DNA from: Bradyrhizobium elkanii USDA 76
GTDB lineage: Bacteria > Pseudomonadota > Alphaproteobacteria > Rhizobiales > Xanthobacteraceae
Assembly (NCBI RefSeq): GCF_023278185.1
Contig: NZ_CP066357.1
Coordinates: forward strand, 310,001-374,000
Reading direction: 5' to 3'
Length of the DNA stretch: 64,000 nt
Below the pieces are notes generated by a model. The model ran no database searches, was not told the origin of the DNA, and saw only the letters and a list, made by a program, of their open reading frames with translations. Below, one piece after another: positions 15,992 to 25,955 of this stretch (position 1 is the first letter of the stretch; each line of letters begins with the position of its first letter). Made by a program: the position numbers and the translations under genes.

Positions 15992-16458
15992 ACCTTGCGG
16001 TTGCGCTCGGCCGAGAGATGAAAGCCGCCGTGGCCTGCCGTCGAATGGCAGACAACGCCTTCCGCATAGACGGTTGCACCCTGCGACGGCCCCCATGGCG
16101 TGTTCGCATTGGAACCGGCGTCGCGACGGCCGAGCGCACGCTTCTCGCGCTGATGCTCGGCGTTCTCCAAGACCTTTGTCCGGAAGGCCACCTCGTCGGC
16201 GAGCCCGCCGGAATGGCCGTAGAAGTCAGAGCGCTTCCATTCGGCGATCGGCCGGTTGATGCGCCAGCCGCTCGCGAGATAGTGGCGGGCGTTGCGTCCC
16301 GGCAGCATGGCGAAGGCCGTGTCGCCGACACGAGCGACGAGATAGCCGTCGCCGCTGCGGCCGAACTCTATCTCGAATTCGAGTCCCTCACGGTGGTGAG
16401 AGGTGAGGGCGTCGTCATTCGGCCGTCCTCCCCTCCATGACGTTGGCTGTCGGCGCAT
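15985..16458 (-). pseudogene. DUF7007-like protein of conjugative elements, C-terminus lost
   Basis: The N-terminal half (LEFEIEFGRSGDGYLVARVG, GRNARHYLASGWRINRP) leads into TPWGPSQGATVYAEGVVCHS and GHGGFHLSAERNRKV, the core of DUF7007 proteins found beside ParB-like genes in rhizobial conjugative islands. After RKV the similarity ends and the frame runs into IS debris. ATG 16458 overlaps the upstream gene by 44 bp; a start closer to 16424 would need a frameshift. Function of the family is unknown. Confidence 0.65.
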
Positions 16459-16891
16459 CGGCTGTCACCTCGTCGAGAACCGCATCCGGATAGCCGTGGC
16501 TCTTCAGCCAGGTTTCGGCGTCGGCGCGGCTGCTGGCGAGATAGACGAGTTCGGCGTCCTCGCCGGGTCGGCTGAGCACGCGGACCGCACCGACCCTCGG
16601 GCGTTCGGTCACGACGAACCTCAGGTCGCTGTCGACCGAGAAGGTCCGGTGGACGCGAAGCACCACAACTCCGCCGCCGCCATAGTCGCCGGCGTGCAGT
16701 GTGATGGTGGCGCCGATGACGGTGTTGCCGACGCGGCGTTCTGCCTGCTTGCGGATCAGCCGGCCGCCGCTGTTGCGGTGTTCCCAGGCCGCAAGCTTCT
16801 TGCGGTGCCGCTCCGGTGGCCGCGGCATGCCGTCGGAAAACCGTATGATCGCTCCGAGCGGGACGAGGTCGTAGATCAACTGCGCGGACAT
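16415..16891 (-). CDS. conserved hypothetical of conjugative islands
   Basis: 158 aa starting MSAQLIYDLVPLGAIIRFSD, with PERHRKKLAAWEHRNSGGRL, a Gly-rich strand (TLHAGDYGGGGVVVL) and a C-terminal helix (SRADAETWLKSHGYPD). GGAGG lies about 8 bases before the ATG. The gene order ParB-like, this gene, DUF7007-like is one I associate with rhizobial integrative elements, which supports reality over the overlapping ORFs. Likely a cytoplasmic element-maintenance protein; no activity can be assigned. Confidence 0.75.
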   Translation of the reverse strand: MSAQLIYDLVPLGAIIRFSDGMPRPPERHRKKLAAWEHRNSGGRLIRKQAERRVGNTVIGATITLHAGDYGGGGVVVLRVHRTFSVDSDLRFVVTERPRVGAVRVLSRPGEDAELVYLASSRADAETWLKSHGYPDAVLDEVTADAPTANVMEGRTAE

Positions 16892-16983
16892 GGACGTCCT
16901 CCTTGTTCGTGGGTGTTGGAAACGAAGCCGCCGCCGGCTGGGCCGGCGGCGGGGTGTCATTCGGATTGTCGATGGCGGGCTTG

Positions 16984-18669
16984 CTATTCAGCCGCCTCAC
17001 GAAAGGCCTCGACGTCCGAGGCTTCGCCGCCATCCTCCTCGCCGGCGTCCGGGTCCTCGACCTGATCGTCGGCCTCGTCGGCGGCAGTGACGACGTTCTT
17101 CGCCATCCAGGCCAATAGGGCGACCTTGTCCGGAGCGAACAGCGCTGCCGGATGGACGAAGCGGCTTTCCTTGAAGTGCTCGACCAAGGCGGCGCGGGTG
17201 TCCTTCACCTTCTGGCGCGGGAGAACCGACGCGTCCTTGCACGAGCCTTCGAGCGCGGCGCGCGACAGGCACGACAGGAAGTCGTCGGTGCCCATGTTCG
17301 GCAGGAAGTTGTCCGCGACGACCACCTCGCCGGCGACGCGCGCAACGATGCCGCTGTCGGTGCGGTTTTCCCGGCACGAGAGAACCTCAACGAGGATCGA
17401 GCGCGCCGCGACGCGCAGCGTGTCCATGTCGAAGACGAGCTTGCCGTCCTGATCGAACAGCGTTGCGGCATGGCGCGCAATGCGCCGGTTGCCGTAACAG
17501 GTGCCGCCGCTACCGGAATCGACCGAGACGTTCTGGCCCGCGAACGCGAGGATCAGCAGCGCCATCAGCGCATCGTCCTCGATTGGCGCGCGTGCCAGCG
17601 CCTCGTGGAGGGCGTCCGTTCGGAAGTCACCGATGATCTCGACGCCCTTGCGCGTCACGTCGGGACGCGGATTCGAGACCGCCGTACTTTCATCGGCAGC
17701 ATCAGTGCCGGCCGGCGCGCCCTTGTCCTTCGCCTTCTTGACCGCAGGCAAGCGGTAATGCGCGCTCTGCACCCGGCCGTCGCGATCGAGATACATCGCC
17801 GTGCAATCCGACTTCGACGGCTTGCCGTAGACGCGCTCCGCCTTCGGTGGCAGCTTGACCTCGCCCCAGCTCGTCGTCTCGGCGATCATGCCGCGCTTCG
17901 GCAGGTTGTTCGTCATCCATTCCTGCTGTGCGCCAAGGAACGCCTCGACATCCGTGGTGTAGCGGCTGTCCTCATCCGCCGGCGCGAACAGGTCCTCAAC
18001 CCACTGGATGCCGTAGGCCTGGGCCAGGTCGTCGCCGAAGCTGGCGTGACGTGCGTACATGCGGGCCTTGGTCAGTGCCTGCGCCACGCTCCCCCACGAA
18101 ACCTGCGGATCGGCCTTGGAGGGCTTGTGCTTCTTCCAAACCTCCTTCTGCTCATCGAGCGCTGCCGAGGCGATGGTGCGGAGCTGACGCTCGTCGGGCA
18201 TGTCGCCCTTGGCCATGTGGTCGAGCATGGCAGGCAGCACGTTTGCCAGCAGGCGGAGCTTCCTGATCTGCCGGACTGCCAGACTGAGAGCGACACCGAT
18301 CGCCTCCTCGGTCCAACCGAGCGCGACGAGGCGTTCGATCGCACGCCACTGGTCGACGGGATTGAGCGCCTCGCGGGCGATGTTCTCGATCATCGAGCGC
18401 ATGGCGCCGTTGTCGTTCGCCGCCTCGTCGACGAGGACGTCGATCTCCTCAAGGCCGGCGGCGATGGCCTGCTTCACGCGGCGATGACCGGCATTGATGA
18501 CATAGCCGTTGCCGCCGCCGGTCTCGGGCGTGATGACCGGCGGCTGGACGATGCCAACCGCCTTGATCGTCGCGAGCAGTAGGGCGTCCGCCTGCGGCGT
18601 CGACTTCGTCTGGCGCATGCGATCGGGATTTTCGTTCAGCGCACGCGGATCAATTTTGATGAGTTGCAT
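16984..18669 (-). CDS. ParB-like nuclease-domain protein
   Basis: 561 aa. Residues about 1-100 are a ParB/Sulfiredoxin-type domain: QLIKIDPRALNENPDRMRQT, ATIKAVGIVQPPVI, and the GHRRVKQAIAAGLEEIDVLV motif. It is followed by an HTH region (MIENIAREALNPVDQWRAIE) as in ParB/RepB proteins. The long C-terminal part is not shared with chromosomal ParB and contains an acidic tail. ATG 18669 is chosen because GGAGAAAA lies directly upstream; the ORF is open to 18771. Probably a partition or regulatory protein of the conjugative element. Confidence 0.85.
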   Translation of the reverse strand: MQLIKIDPRALNENPDRMRQTKSTPQADALLLATIKAVGIVQPPVITPETGGGNGYVINAGHRRVKQAIAAGLEEIDVLVDEAANDNGAMRSMIENIAREALNPVDQWRAIERLVALGWTEEAIGVALSLAVRQIRKLRLLANVLPAMLDHMAKGDMPDERQLRTIASAALDEQKEVWKKHKPSKADPQVSWGSVAQALTKARMYARHASFGDDLAQAYGIQWVEDLFAPADEDSRYTTDVEAFLGAQQEWMTNNLPKRGMIAETTSWGEVKLPPKAERVYGKPSKSDCTAMYLDRDGRVQSAHYRLPAVKKAKDKGAPAGTDAADESTAVSNPRPDVTRKGVEIIGDFRTDALHEALARAPIEDDALMALLILAFAGQNVSVDSGSGGTCYGNRRIARHAATLFDQDGKLVFDMDTLRVAARSILVEVLSCRENRTDSGIVARVAGEVVVADNFLPNMGTDDFLSCLSRAALEGSCKDASVLPRQKVKDTRAALVEHFKESRFVHPAALFAPDKVALLAWMAKNVVTAADEADDQVEDPDAGEEDGGEASDVEAFREAAE

Positions 18670-18915
18670 GGGTTTTCTCCTGTTCGGGTTCGCGGACCGC
18701 GCCTTGCGGGCCCTTCCTCGTCTTCTTCCCGAAGACACCCCCCGGCCCGCGGAGCGGTCGGGCCGGCACAACTGCGGCCGAGCATCCCTGCCAGGCCGGA
18801 CGAGCAGGGCTAACAGCCCTGCGAAGGACGACGGGCTGGGATCGCGCAGGCGGCGGTTGTGCGTCAGCGCTGCCGGCCTGACCGCTCTGCGAGCAGGCCT
18901 TCCCTTCCTCCCTCA

Positions 18916-19860
18916 TCACGCTGCAATTGCGCTCTCGCCCGCGCCCTCCACATCTGTCGCAAGGGCTTTCTCGACCTCCACCAACTGCCTGCGCTTCTCG
19001 GCGAGATCGGCTGCGAACACGAATTCGCCGTCCTCGCGCGACCGGTACGAGGCGAGCCGGCGATGTGCGTCGGCGAGACGCCGGCGATAGCGCTCCCGCT
19101 CGCCCTCGAAATCGTCGAATGCATGCTCAAGGCGAGAGATCGCGCCGAGCGGCGTTACCGTGACGGGCAACTCGATCTCATGCTGTTCCCCGGTGCGGAT
19201 CAGCGAGGTGCTGTACCGATAGCCGTCACGGCCGTAACGCTCGCCGGAGTACGCGAGGTCGAACCCGCCGATCGTGGCGATGATGGTCTCGCCCTCCTGC
19301 TGAAGCTGGACGAGGGTCAGGATTTCCTTCATCAGGGCACGGCCGGCCTCCTTGCGCTCGACACAGCGCTTGCCGGCCACGGTCGCGGCGAAGCCGTCGC
19401 CAACGGTCGGAACAAGGCGCTCGATATCCTTGCCGACCTCCGCGATCCGCCGCGTGCAGAACTCGATGTCGCATTCCGCGTCTCGGATCTGCCGACGGAC
19501 GGCGTGCTGGTCGTCGATATGCGCCGCGCGCAGACGCTCCAGCCGGGCGATGTCGGCTTCGAGCCCAGCCTTTAGCATCAGCCGCTGGTCGCCGCTCGCG
19601 ATCGCCTTGGCCATCGCGAACTGGTTGGCCTGGCCTTCACCGAGATCCTCGAGCCGACGGATCGACGTGTCGCCGGAGAGCGCCGCGGCGATGAAGCGAG
19701 CCTTGCGCTCGTTGTTCTGCCACATGCTTGCGTCGAGCGAGCCCTCGGTAGCATAGGAGAAGATGTCGATGACGTCGTGCTGGTTGCCCTGGCGCTCGAT
19801 CCGGCCCTCGCGCTGTGCGATCTGCGACGGTAGCCACGGCACGTCGAGGTTGACTTGCAT
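18916..19860 (-). pseudogene. SNF2-type helicase of a conjugative element, C-terminal fragment
   Basis: The recognisable sequence starts at QVNLDVPWLPSQIAQREGRI, which is helicase motif VI (QxxGRxxRxGN) of SNF2-like proteins. It continues through IDIFSYATEGSLDASMWQNN and a long coiled-coil tail (FDDFEGERERYRRRLADAHR). These belong to very large helicase or methylase-helicase proteins of conjugative islands. Everything N-terminal of motif VI is gone, and the border at about 19857 abuts the truncated virB9 running in the opposite direction. No function is expected. Confidence 0.8.
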
Positions 19861-20220
19861 TATGCTTACGGCGCCCGGAACTGGCGCTTTTCTGCCCAAG
19901 GCTCGATCGACCTCGAACCCGACGCCGTCTTCGACGACGGCAAGGAAACCACCTTTCGCTTCGCTGGCAATCGCGAGATCCCGGCGATCTATCTGATCAA
20001 CTCGGACGGCTCTGAAAGTCTCGTCCCTAAGGATGTCCGTGGCGAGCTCGTGGTGGTCCACGCCACGGCCCGCGAGTTTCGACTGCGCAAGGGCGACATC
20101 GTGCTCTGCATCTTTAACGAAGCGTTCGATGCTGTCGGCGTCAATCCCGGCACCAACACCACGAGCCCCTCGGTCGAGCGGCGGGCGAAGAGGTCATCTC
20201 CAACCCTTAAGGCACGATAG
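19855..20220 (+). pseudogene. virB9: VirB9/TrbG-type T4SS protein, C-terminal half
   Basis: About 121 residues of the VirB9 C-terminal domain: ARNWRFSAQGSIDLEPDAVF and the outer-membrane-interacting strands FRFAGNREIPAIYLIN, LVVVHATAREFRLRKGD, IFNEAFDAVGVNPGTNT. VirB9 normally has a signal peptide and an N-terminal domain, and both are absent. The first codon is TTG with no signal sequence, so the fragment cannot reach the periplasm. It lies 11 bp before virB10, in operon order. Confidence 0.85.
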
Positions 20221-20231
20221 GCGAGCGCAAC

Positions 20232-21377
20232 ATGACCGAGCATGAGAATGAGACGCTTGCCGGCGAACGTGGCATTACCCCGGTGGGAGGGGGGGACAAT
20301 GGTCGAACAGCGATGCTCAAACGCGGCTTCGGCGCGCTCGCGCTCACCGCATTCGCTTTTCTAATCATCTGGGGGACCTGGAAAAGCGACAAGCCTGTCG
20401 CTGATTCCGCCCGCAAGCTCATGATCCGCCAGGCGGCAGCCTTCGAGCCCGCCGCGGAGCCACCTGCCGCACCGATCACCACCGCGTCCATTCCGGTCGC
20501 ACCCATTGCTGCCACACCTGCGGCCGCCGTGCCGGCCGCGGACCAGATGCTCGAAAGCGCACGGCGCGCGCCGGTGCTCGCCTACAACCGGCCGGTCGCG
20601 TCGGGGCGTCCGCCCCATAATGGCCCGACCGGAAGCGTCCCCATCGATCCCTATGATTTTGGGCTGGCCGAGCCACGCAACGAGCTTGCGGACAAGCTGA
20701 AACCCACGCCGATCGAAGGCGTGCGCGCGGCCCGGCTTGCCAATCGCAATCTTCTGGTCACCCAGGGCACGTCGATCCCTTGCGTGCTGGAGACCGCGAT
20801 GTCGTCGGACGTGGCGGGCTTCGTCTCCTGCGTCGTGCTGCGCGACGTGATGTCGGATTCCGGCAACGTGGTGCTCATGGAAAAGGGCACGCAAGTGGTC
20901 GGGGAATATCGTGGCAATGTCCGGCGCGGCTCCAAACGGATGTTTGTGCTTTGGGCTCGCGCCAAGACGCCGACGGGAGTGATCGTGGCCCTGGCCTCGC
21001 CTGCCGCAGATGCGCTCGGCCGCGCCGGCTTCGACGGCGAGGTCGACAGGCATTTCTGGGAGCGCTTCGGTTCGGCGCTGTTGCTGTCGATCGTTGGAGA
21101 TGCCTCCTCCATCGGGCGCCAGCAATTGCAAGATGGCTCGATTCAGATCAACAACACCCCTGGTGCGACAAACACCGCCGCCGGCATCGCGGTCGAGCAG
21201 TCCATCAACATCCCGCCGACGTTGAACAAGAACCAGGGTGAGCTCGTGAATATCTTCGTCGCGCGCGACCTCGATTTCTCGTCGGTCTACCAACTCAAGC
21301 GGATCGAAAGCCGCACCCAGATTCTCGACCGCACCCTCCCCGGAAGCATTGTGGGCCCGGCTGTGGTGACGAAATGA
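20232..21377 (+). CDS. virB10: VirB10/TrbI-type T4SS core protein
   Basis: 381 aa. There is a short cytoplasmic N-terminus, one transmembrane helix at about residues 32-50 (GFGALALTAFAFLIIWGTW), and a proline/alanine-rich periplasmic linker (PAAEPPAAPITTASIPVAPI). The TrbI/VirB10 domain follows: TQGTSIPCVLETAMSSDVAG, GTQVVGEYRGNVRRGSKRMF, and the end NIFVARDLDFSSVYQLK. It would span inner and outer membrane in the transfer channel. The gene is intact and overlaps virB11 by 4 bp (ATGA), a compact operon. Confidence 0.93.
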   Translation: MTEHENETLAGERGITPVGGGDNGRTAMLKRGFGALALTAFAFLIIWGTWKSDKPVADSARKLMIRQAAAFEPAAEPPAAPITTASIPVAPIAATPAAAVPAADQMLESARRAPVLAYNRPVASGRPPHNGPTGSVPIDPYDFGLAEPRNELADKLKPTPIEGVRAARLANRNLLVTQGTSIPCVLETAMSSDVAGFVSCVVLRDVMSDSGNVVLMEKGTQVVGEYRGNVRRGSKRMFVLWARAKTPTGVIVALASPAADALGRAGFDGEVDRHFWERFGSALLLSIVGDASSIGRQQLQDGSIQINNTPGATNTAAGIAVEQSINIPPTLNKNQGELVNIFVARDLDFSSVYQLKRIESRTQILDRTLPGSIVGPAVVTK

Positions 21378-22405
21378 GCGCAGGTGCATCCATCGAACGC
21401 GAGGGCGGGCGGCTGGTGCTGGCGCGCTACCTTGAGCCGCTGGCGCCGTACCTGGCGGACAACACCCTCACCGAAATCGTCGTCAACCGACCAGGCGAGG
21501 TTTTCGTGGAAGGACCCGACGGATGGACCCGGCATGAGCTAGCTGCCCTCACGCAAACTTACCTCTCACACCTTGCAACCGCAGCCGCCAGTCACACCCG
21601 CCAAGATATAGGGCCCGAGTACCCGGTGGTCTCGACCAGCCTGATCGGTGACGAGCGCTGTCAGATCGTGGTACCGCCGGCCGTCTCCGCTGGCATGATC
21701 AGTCTCACGATCCGCAAGCCCTCGATACTGACCATGAACCTGGACGCTCTTGAGCGGGCAAAGTTATTCGATGAGGTCCGCTCCGCCAGTGACGAGCTGG
21801 ATGCCGACGAGCATCGACTGCTCGCGCTGAAAGAAGCCGGCCACTGGCGGGAGTTCCTTGAACTTGCGGTAAGCACCCGCCGCAATATCCTGATCTCGGG
21901 GGCGACGGGTTCCGGCAAAACCACTCTGTCCAAGGCACTGATTGCGGCGATCCCGGCGCATGAGCGGCTGATCACCATTGAAGACACCGCCGAGCTCGTC
22001 ATCCCGCATCAGAATAGCGTTCGGCTGCTCTATGCCAAGGATGGACAGGGTGTGGCCAAGATCGGCCCCCGCGAACTCCTGGAATCGTCCTTGCGGATGC
22101 GGCCCGACCGCATCCTGCTGCAAGAATTACGTGACGGCACCGCCTTCTTCTATCTCAGGAACGTGAATTCGGGGCACCCGGGATCGATCACGACGGTTCA
22201 CGCTGACAGCGCTCGCCTCGCCTTCGAACAGATGACGTTGCTGGTCAAGGAGAGTGCGGAGGGACGGGACCTTCATCGCGACGATATCCGTTCGCTTTTG
22301 CTGCATCTCGTCGACGTGGTCGTCCAGATGCAGAAGCGCAATGGCCAGTATCGCATTTCGGAAATCTACTATGACCCCGATCGCAAACGCGACCACGCCC
22401 GCTAA
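21374..22405 (+). CDS. virB11: VirB11-type T4SS ATPase
   Basis: 343 aa hexameric traffic ATPase. The N-terminal domain (LADNTLTEIVVNRPGEVFVE) is followed by Walker A GATGSGKTT at about residues 175-183, the Asp box ITIEDTAELVIP, Walker B-type MRPDRILLQELRDGTAFFYL and the His box GHPGSITTVHADSA. It powers assembly and substrate transfer at the inner membrane. All motifs are complete. The end overlaps virD4 by 35 bp. Confidence 0.95.
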   Translation: MSAGASIEREGGRLVLARYLEPLAPYLADNTLTEIVVNRPGEVFVEGPDGWTRHELAALTQTYLSHLATAAASHTRQDIGPEYPVVSTSLIGDERCQIVVPPAVSAGMISLTIRKPSILTMNLDALERAKLFDEVRSASDELDADEHRLLALKEAGHWREFLELAVSTRRNILISGATGSGKTTLSKALIAAIPAHERLITIEDTAELVIPHQNSVRLLYAKDGQGVAKIGPRELLESSLRMRPDRILLQELRDGTAFFYLRNVNSGHPGSITTVHADSARLAFEQMTLLVKESAEGRDLHRDDIRSLLLHLVDVVVQMQKRNGQYRISEIYYDPDRKRDHAR

Positions 22406-24317
22406 GACTGCCCTCGGCACCGCGCTTGCGTTCGGCGCCGGCGCGGTCTTCCTGCTGGTTGCCTCGAACGTTCTGCTGCTCGGGCTCAGGCTCCACGATG
22501 GCGGCTTTCACTGGTCGGAGATCGCCACAGGCTGGCCGCGCTATGGCGCCGCCCCCCGCTTCGACCGCTGGCTGACTCTGTCGACGCTCGCTGGTCTGAT
22601 TGTGGTCTTTGGCCTGCTAGGCGCTATCCTCCGGCACCGTCCGCTTCCACTTCATGGCAAAGCCCGTTTCGCCTCCGAGCGAGAGATCAGGGCCGCCGGC
22701 CTACGATCCAAGGACGGACTGCTGCTCGGCCGCAAAGACGGAAAAATGCTCTGCTTCGGCGGATCGGAACATGTCCTCCTCTATGCCCCAACCCGGGCCG
22801 GGAAGGGAGTCGGCTATGTCATTCCGAACTTGCTCAACTGGCCGGACTCGGTTGTTGCGCTGGACGTGAAGAAGGAGAACTGGGATCGCTCGGCCGGCTT
22901 CCGCGCCGCGCACGGGCAGGAGGTCCATCTGTTCGATCCGCTCGACGAGAACGGTCGCACTGCGCGTTACAATCCGCTGGGGTATGTGCGCAGTGATCCC
23001 ACCGACCTGTATGACGACCTACAGCGCATTGCGGTGATGCTGTTTCCGGCCGAGAGTCGCGGGGATCCTTTTTGGTACGAGGCGGCTCGTTCATCCTTCG
23101 TGGCGATCGGCGGCTATATCTCGGAAACGCCGGGCTTACCATTGACGATCGGAGAGATCCTACGCCAGTTGTCGGCGACGCAGGATCTCAAAGCCCACTT
23201 CGACACGATCATCGCCGACCGCAAGGCGGGTCCTTCCCCGCTGTCGCGGCACTGCATCACGGCGCTGAATGATTTTCTCGCGGCCTCCGAGAACACGCTG
23301 AACTCGGTCCGCAAGACCGTGACGGCACGGCTCGGCCTCTGGCTCAATCCCCGCATCGATACCGCAACCTCGACCAATGATTTTGACCTGCGGAAGCTAC
23401 GCAAAGAGCCCATGTCGATCTATCTCGGGGTGACGCCAGATAATCTCGACCGCATGGCGCCGCTTCTGAACCTTTTCTTTCAGCAGGTGGTTGATCTCAA
23501 CACCCGCGAACTTCCAGAGCAAAATTCCAAGCTCACTCGCAAGGTGCTGCTCTTGCTCGACGAATTCCCGGCGCTCGGCAATGTCAATGTGCTGGCAAAA
23601 TCGGTCGCTTTCATCGCCGGGTACGGCATCCGCCTTCTCACGGTGGTCCAGAGCCCGGCGCAGCTACGCGCCATCTACGGGATTGATGCCGCGCGCAACT
23701 TCATGACCAATCACGCTGTCGAGGTCGTGTTTGCTCCGAAGGAGCAGGACGTGGCAAATGAGCTTTCGGAGCGCATCGGCTACGAGACCGTGAACGCGCG
23801 CAGTCGCAGTGGGCCAAAGGGGCTGGCGATGCGCGCAACCAGCGAGACGGTGTCCGAGCATCGTCGCGCTCTGATGCTGCCGCAAGAGCTGAAACTTCTT
23901 CCGAAATCCAAGGCCTTTATCCTCGGCGCGGGTATTCCACCCATCATTGCCGACAAGATCATCTATTACGAGGACAAGGCGTTCCTGCAGCGATTGCTGC
24001 CGGCCCCGGTCCCGGAATTGCCCAAAGGGCGCTCAAATGCACTGCTCGACGCCGAACTCAAGGAGCTGCGCTCCGAGATTGCCGAGCTTCGCGCCGTATT
24101 CCGGGCTCGGCCCATGACCGACGACGAGGTGGCCGACCCCGCCACGATTCCCGACAATGCCTCCTTCGACTTTGGTGACGTGAATGTCGACCTCGAAGGT
24201 CTCTCCGAAGACGACATGAAGGCCTGGACCCTGAACTACATCGATGCCCAGACCATCCCGCCGGCGCGACGGTCCGGCCGCAAGAAAAACGAGCCGCAGC
24301 ATGAACGACACGCGTGA
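22371..24317 (+). CDS. virD4: VirD4/TraG-type coupling protein
   Basis: 648 aa starting at ATG 22371; an earlier in-frame ATG at 22254 would overlap virB11 far more. There are two N-terminal transmembrane helices (LGTALAFGAGAVFLLVASNV, LAGLIVVFGLLGAILR). Walker A is in LYAPTRAGKGVGYVIPNLL (about residue 137) and Walker B in LLLLDEFPALGNV (about residue 392), with the TraG/VirD4 C-terminal region after that. It recruits the relaxase-DNA complex to the channel. Intact, and overlaps the next gene by 17 bp. Confidence 0.95.
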   Translation: MTPIANATTPAKTALGTALAFGAGAVFLLVASNVLLLGLRLHDGGFHWSEIATGWPRYGAAPRFDRWLTLSTLAGLIVVFGLLGAILRHRPLPLHGKARFASEREIRAAGLRSKDGLLLGRKDGKMLCFGGSEHVLLYAPTRAGKGVGYVIPNLLNWPDSVVALDVKKENWDRSAGFRAAHGQEVHLFDPLDENGRTARYNPLGYVRSDPTDLYDDLQRIAVMLFPAESRGDPFWYEAARSSFVAIGGYISETPGLPLTIGEILRQLSATQDLKAHFDTIIADRKAGPSPLSRHCITALNDFLAASENTLNSVRKTVTARLGLWLNPRIDTATSTNDFDLRKLRKEPMSIYLGVTPDNLDRMAPLLNLFFQQVVDLNTRELPEQNSKLTRKVLLLLDEFPALGNVNVLAKSVAFIAGYGIRLLTVVQSPAQLRAIYGIDAARNFMTNHAVEVVFAPKEQDVANELSERIGYETVNARSRSGPKGLAMRATSETVSEHRRALMLPQELKLLPKSKAFILGAGIPPIIADKIIYYEDKAFLQRLLPAPVPELPKGRSNALLDAELKELRSEIAELRAVFRARPMTDDEVADPATIPDNASFDFGDVNVDLEGLSEDDMKAWTLNYIDAQTIPPARRSGRKKNEPQHERHA

Positions 24318-24981
24318 CGAAAGCTGGGACTTCAGCCTTAGCCGGCAACATCGCACGGGGCGCGGTCCCGACGCGGACCGGGGAGGGGAGGACTCAGCAG
24401 CCAACTCAGCGCCGAGCGACAAGCCAGACGCTGCGACGGTCCAGCACAACCCATTGCCTGATCGTATCCGCCGCAAATACTATGTAGTGGCCAACGAGCC
24501 CGGCAAAGAAGGGCCGGACGGCGAAGCGCGGTTGTACGCGGATGAACGGGGCGAGTATCTCGCATTCAAGGTCACAGAAGATCGGCTGGTCACGCGGCTG
24601 GCCGCCGCCGAGGTCATCCGCGACATGGTCAATGTAGCGCAACATCGACAGTGGGACGCTCTCCACGTCCGCGGCTCCGTGGAATTCCGGCGCGAGGCCT
24701 GGCTTGAAGCCGGCGCGCGCGGTATCGAAGTCCAGGGTTATCAGCCGACTGTTCTCGATCGGCAGGCACTCTCCGATCGGCAGGAAGCCTTGGACCGAAC
24801 ACATCGACATACGCACGAGGTGGAGGTTCGTTCGGGTTCTGACAAAGACCGGCGCGGGGAGCGACTTGACTACGACAGAGGTGTCTCAGGACAATTGATC
24901 GAGGTCAGCCGGGCACCCTATCGCAATCGTGACGATGCCGAGACATCCGCCTACATAGTCATCGAGCTTGACAACGGTCGG
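24301..24981 (+). pseudogene. LPD7-like conjugation protein, 5' part (split by ISa copy 3)
   Basis: MNDTRDESWDFSLSRQHRTG opens a polar N-terminus. It is followed by PLPDRIRRKYYVVANEP and ARLYADERGEYLAFKVTEDR through VIRDMVNVAQHRQWDALHVR, the pattern of the large-polyvalent-protein-associated domain 7 attached to relaxases or mobilisation proteins. The frame is interrupted at 24981 by ISa with target duplication CGG. Removing the IS restores ELDNGRQHQVWGVG. Position after virD4 suggests a role in DNA processing. As it stands the product is truncated and fused to a few IS-encoded residues. Confidence 0.8.
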
Positions 24982-25127
24982 AGAGCTGGCCCCGGTTGTT
25001 TGGACAGCGCCCCGCTGGATTTAAGTGGATTCCTGCCGGGTTATGCTGAACGCGGGGCTTTACGATTTTGTCGTTGCGTCGGGAGGGCGTAGCCCGACCA
25101 GAGCGACGACAAAATCGTCGGCGACGG

Positions 25128-25955
25128 TCATGCGGCCATCACCATAGCTTGCGTGCCGAAGTAAGCCTCGTCGGGCGTGCGCCCGTCAAGGCTCGAGTGA
25201 GGGCGTCCCTGATTGTAGAAGGCCAGATACTTGGCAATTGACGCTCGCGCCTCGGACACGCTGTCGTAGGCGCGGAGATAAACTTCTTCGTATTTGACCG
25301 TGCGCCAGAGCCGCTCGACAAACACGTTGTCGCGCCAGGCGCCCTTGCCGTCCATGCTGATGGCGATCTTCGCGTCCAGCAGCACATCGGTGAACTCGAG
25401 GCTGGTGAACTGGCTGCCCTGGTCCGTGTTGAAAATCGCGGGCCTGCCGTGCTTCGCCAACGCCTCCTGGACCGCTTCGACGCAGAAGGCCGCCTCCATT
25501 GTGATCGAGACGCGATGGGCCAGGACCCGTCGGCTGAACACATCGACGACCGCCGCGAGATAGACGAAGCCACGCCGCATCGGAATGTAGGTGATGTCCA
25601 TTGCCCACGCATGGTCGGGCCGCTCGATCTTCAATCCGCGCAACAGGTACGGGTAGATCTTGTGACCCGGAGCCGGCTTGCTCGTGTTCGGGCGACGATA
25701 GACCGCCTCGATCCCCATGCGCTTCATCAGCGTCGCGATGTGGCGGCGACCGGCGTATACCCCCTCCCGCCGCAGCAACGATCGCAGCATACGCGCTCCC
25801 GCGAAGGGATAATCGAGATGCAGCTCATCGAGCCGACGCATCAAGGCAAGGTCCTCGGCCGAAACTGGCCGAGGTTCATAGTAGACCGTGCTGCGAGCCA
25901 GCTTCAGGACCTTCGCCTGGCGCACGATAGAAAGATCATGACCGCGGTCGATCAT
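25128..25955 (-). CDS. IS3-family transposase OrfB (ISa copy 3)
   Basis: Intact 275-aa DDE transposase, identical by eye to the copy 1 protein. It has catalytic blocks MDITYIP and FNTDQGSQFTS and the terminal YNQGRPHSSLDGRTP. Overlaps orfA by 4 bp. Since this copy has a clean target duplication it is the most likely recent jumper. Confidence 0.92.
   Translation of the reverse strand: MIDRGHDLSIVRQAKVLKLARSTVYYEPRPVSAEDLALMRRLDELHLDYPFAGARMLRSLLRREGVYAGRRHIATLMKRMGIEAVYRRPNTSKPAPGHKIYPYLLRGLKIERPDHAWAMDITYIPMRRGFVYLAAVVDVFSRRVLAHRVSITMEAAFCVEAVQEALAKHGRPAIFNTDQGSQFTSLEFTDVLLDAKIAISMDGKGAWRDNVFVERLWRTVKYEEVYLRAYDSVSEARASIAKYLAFYNQGRPHSSLDGRTPDEAYFGTQAMVMAA

Noticed and set aside
17152..18582. 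476-codon ORF on the plus strand
   Set aside because: Antisense to the ParB-like gene, whose domains and ribosome site are clear.
20361..21389. 342-codon ORF on the minus strand
   Set aside because: Antisense to virB10; Arg/His-rich translation typical of a shadow frame.
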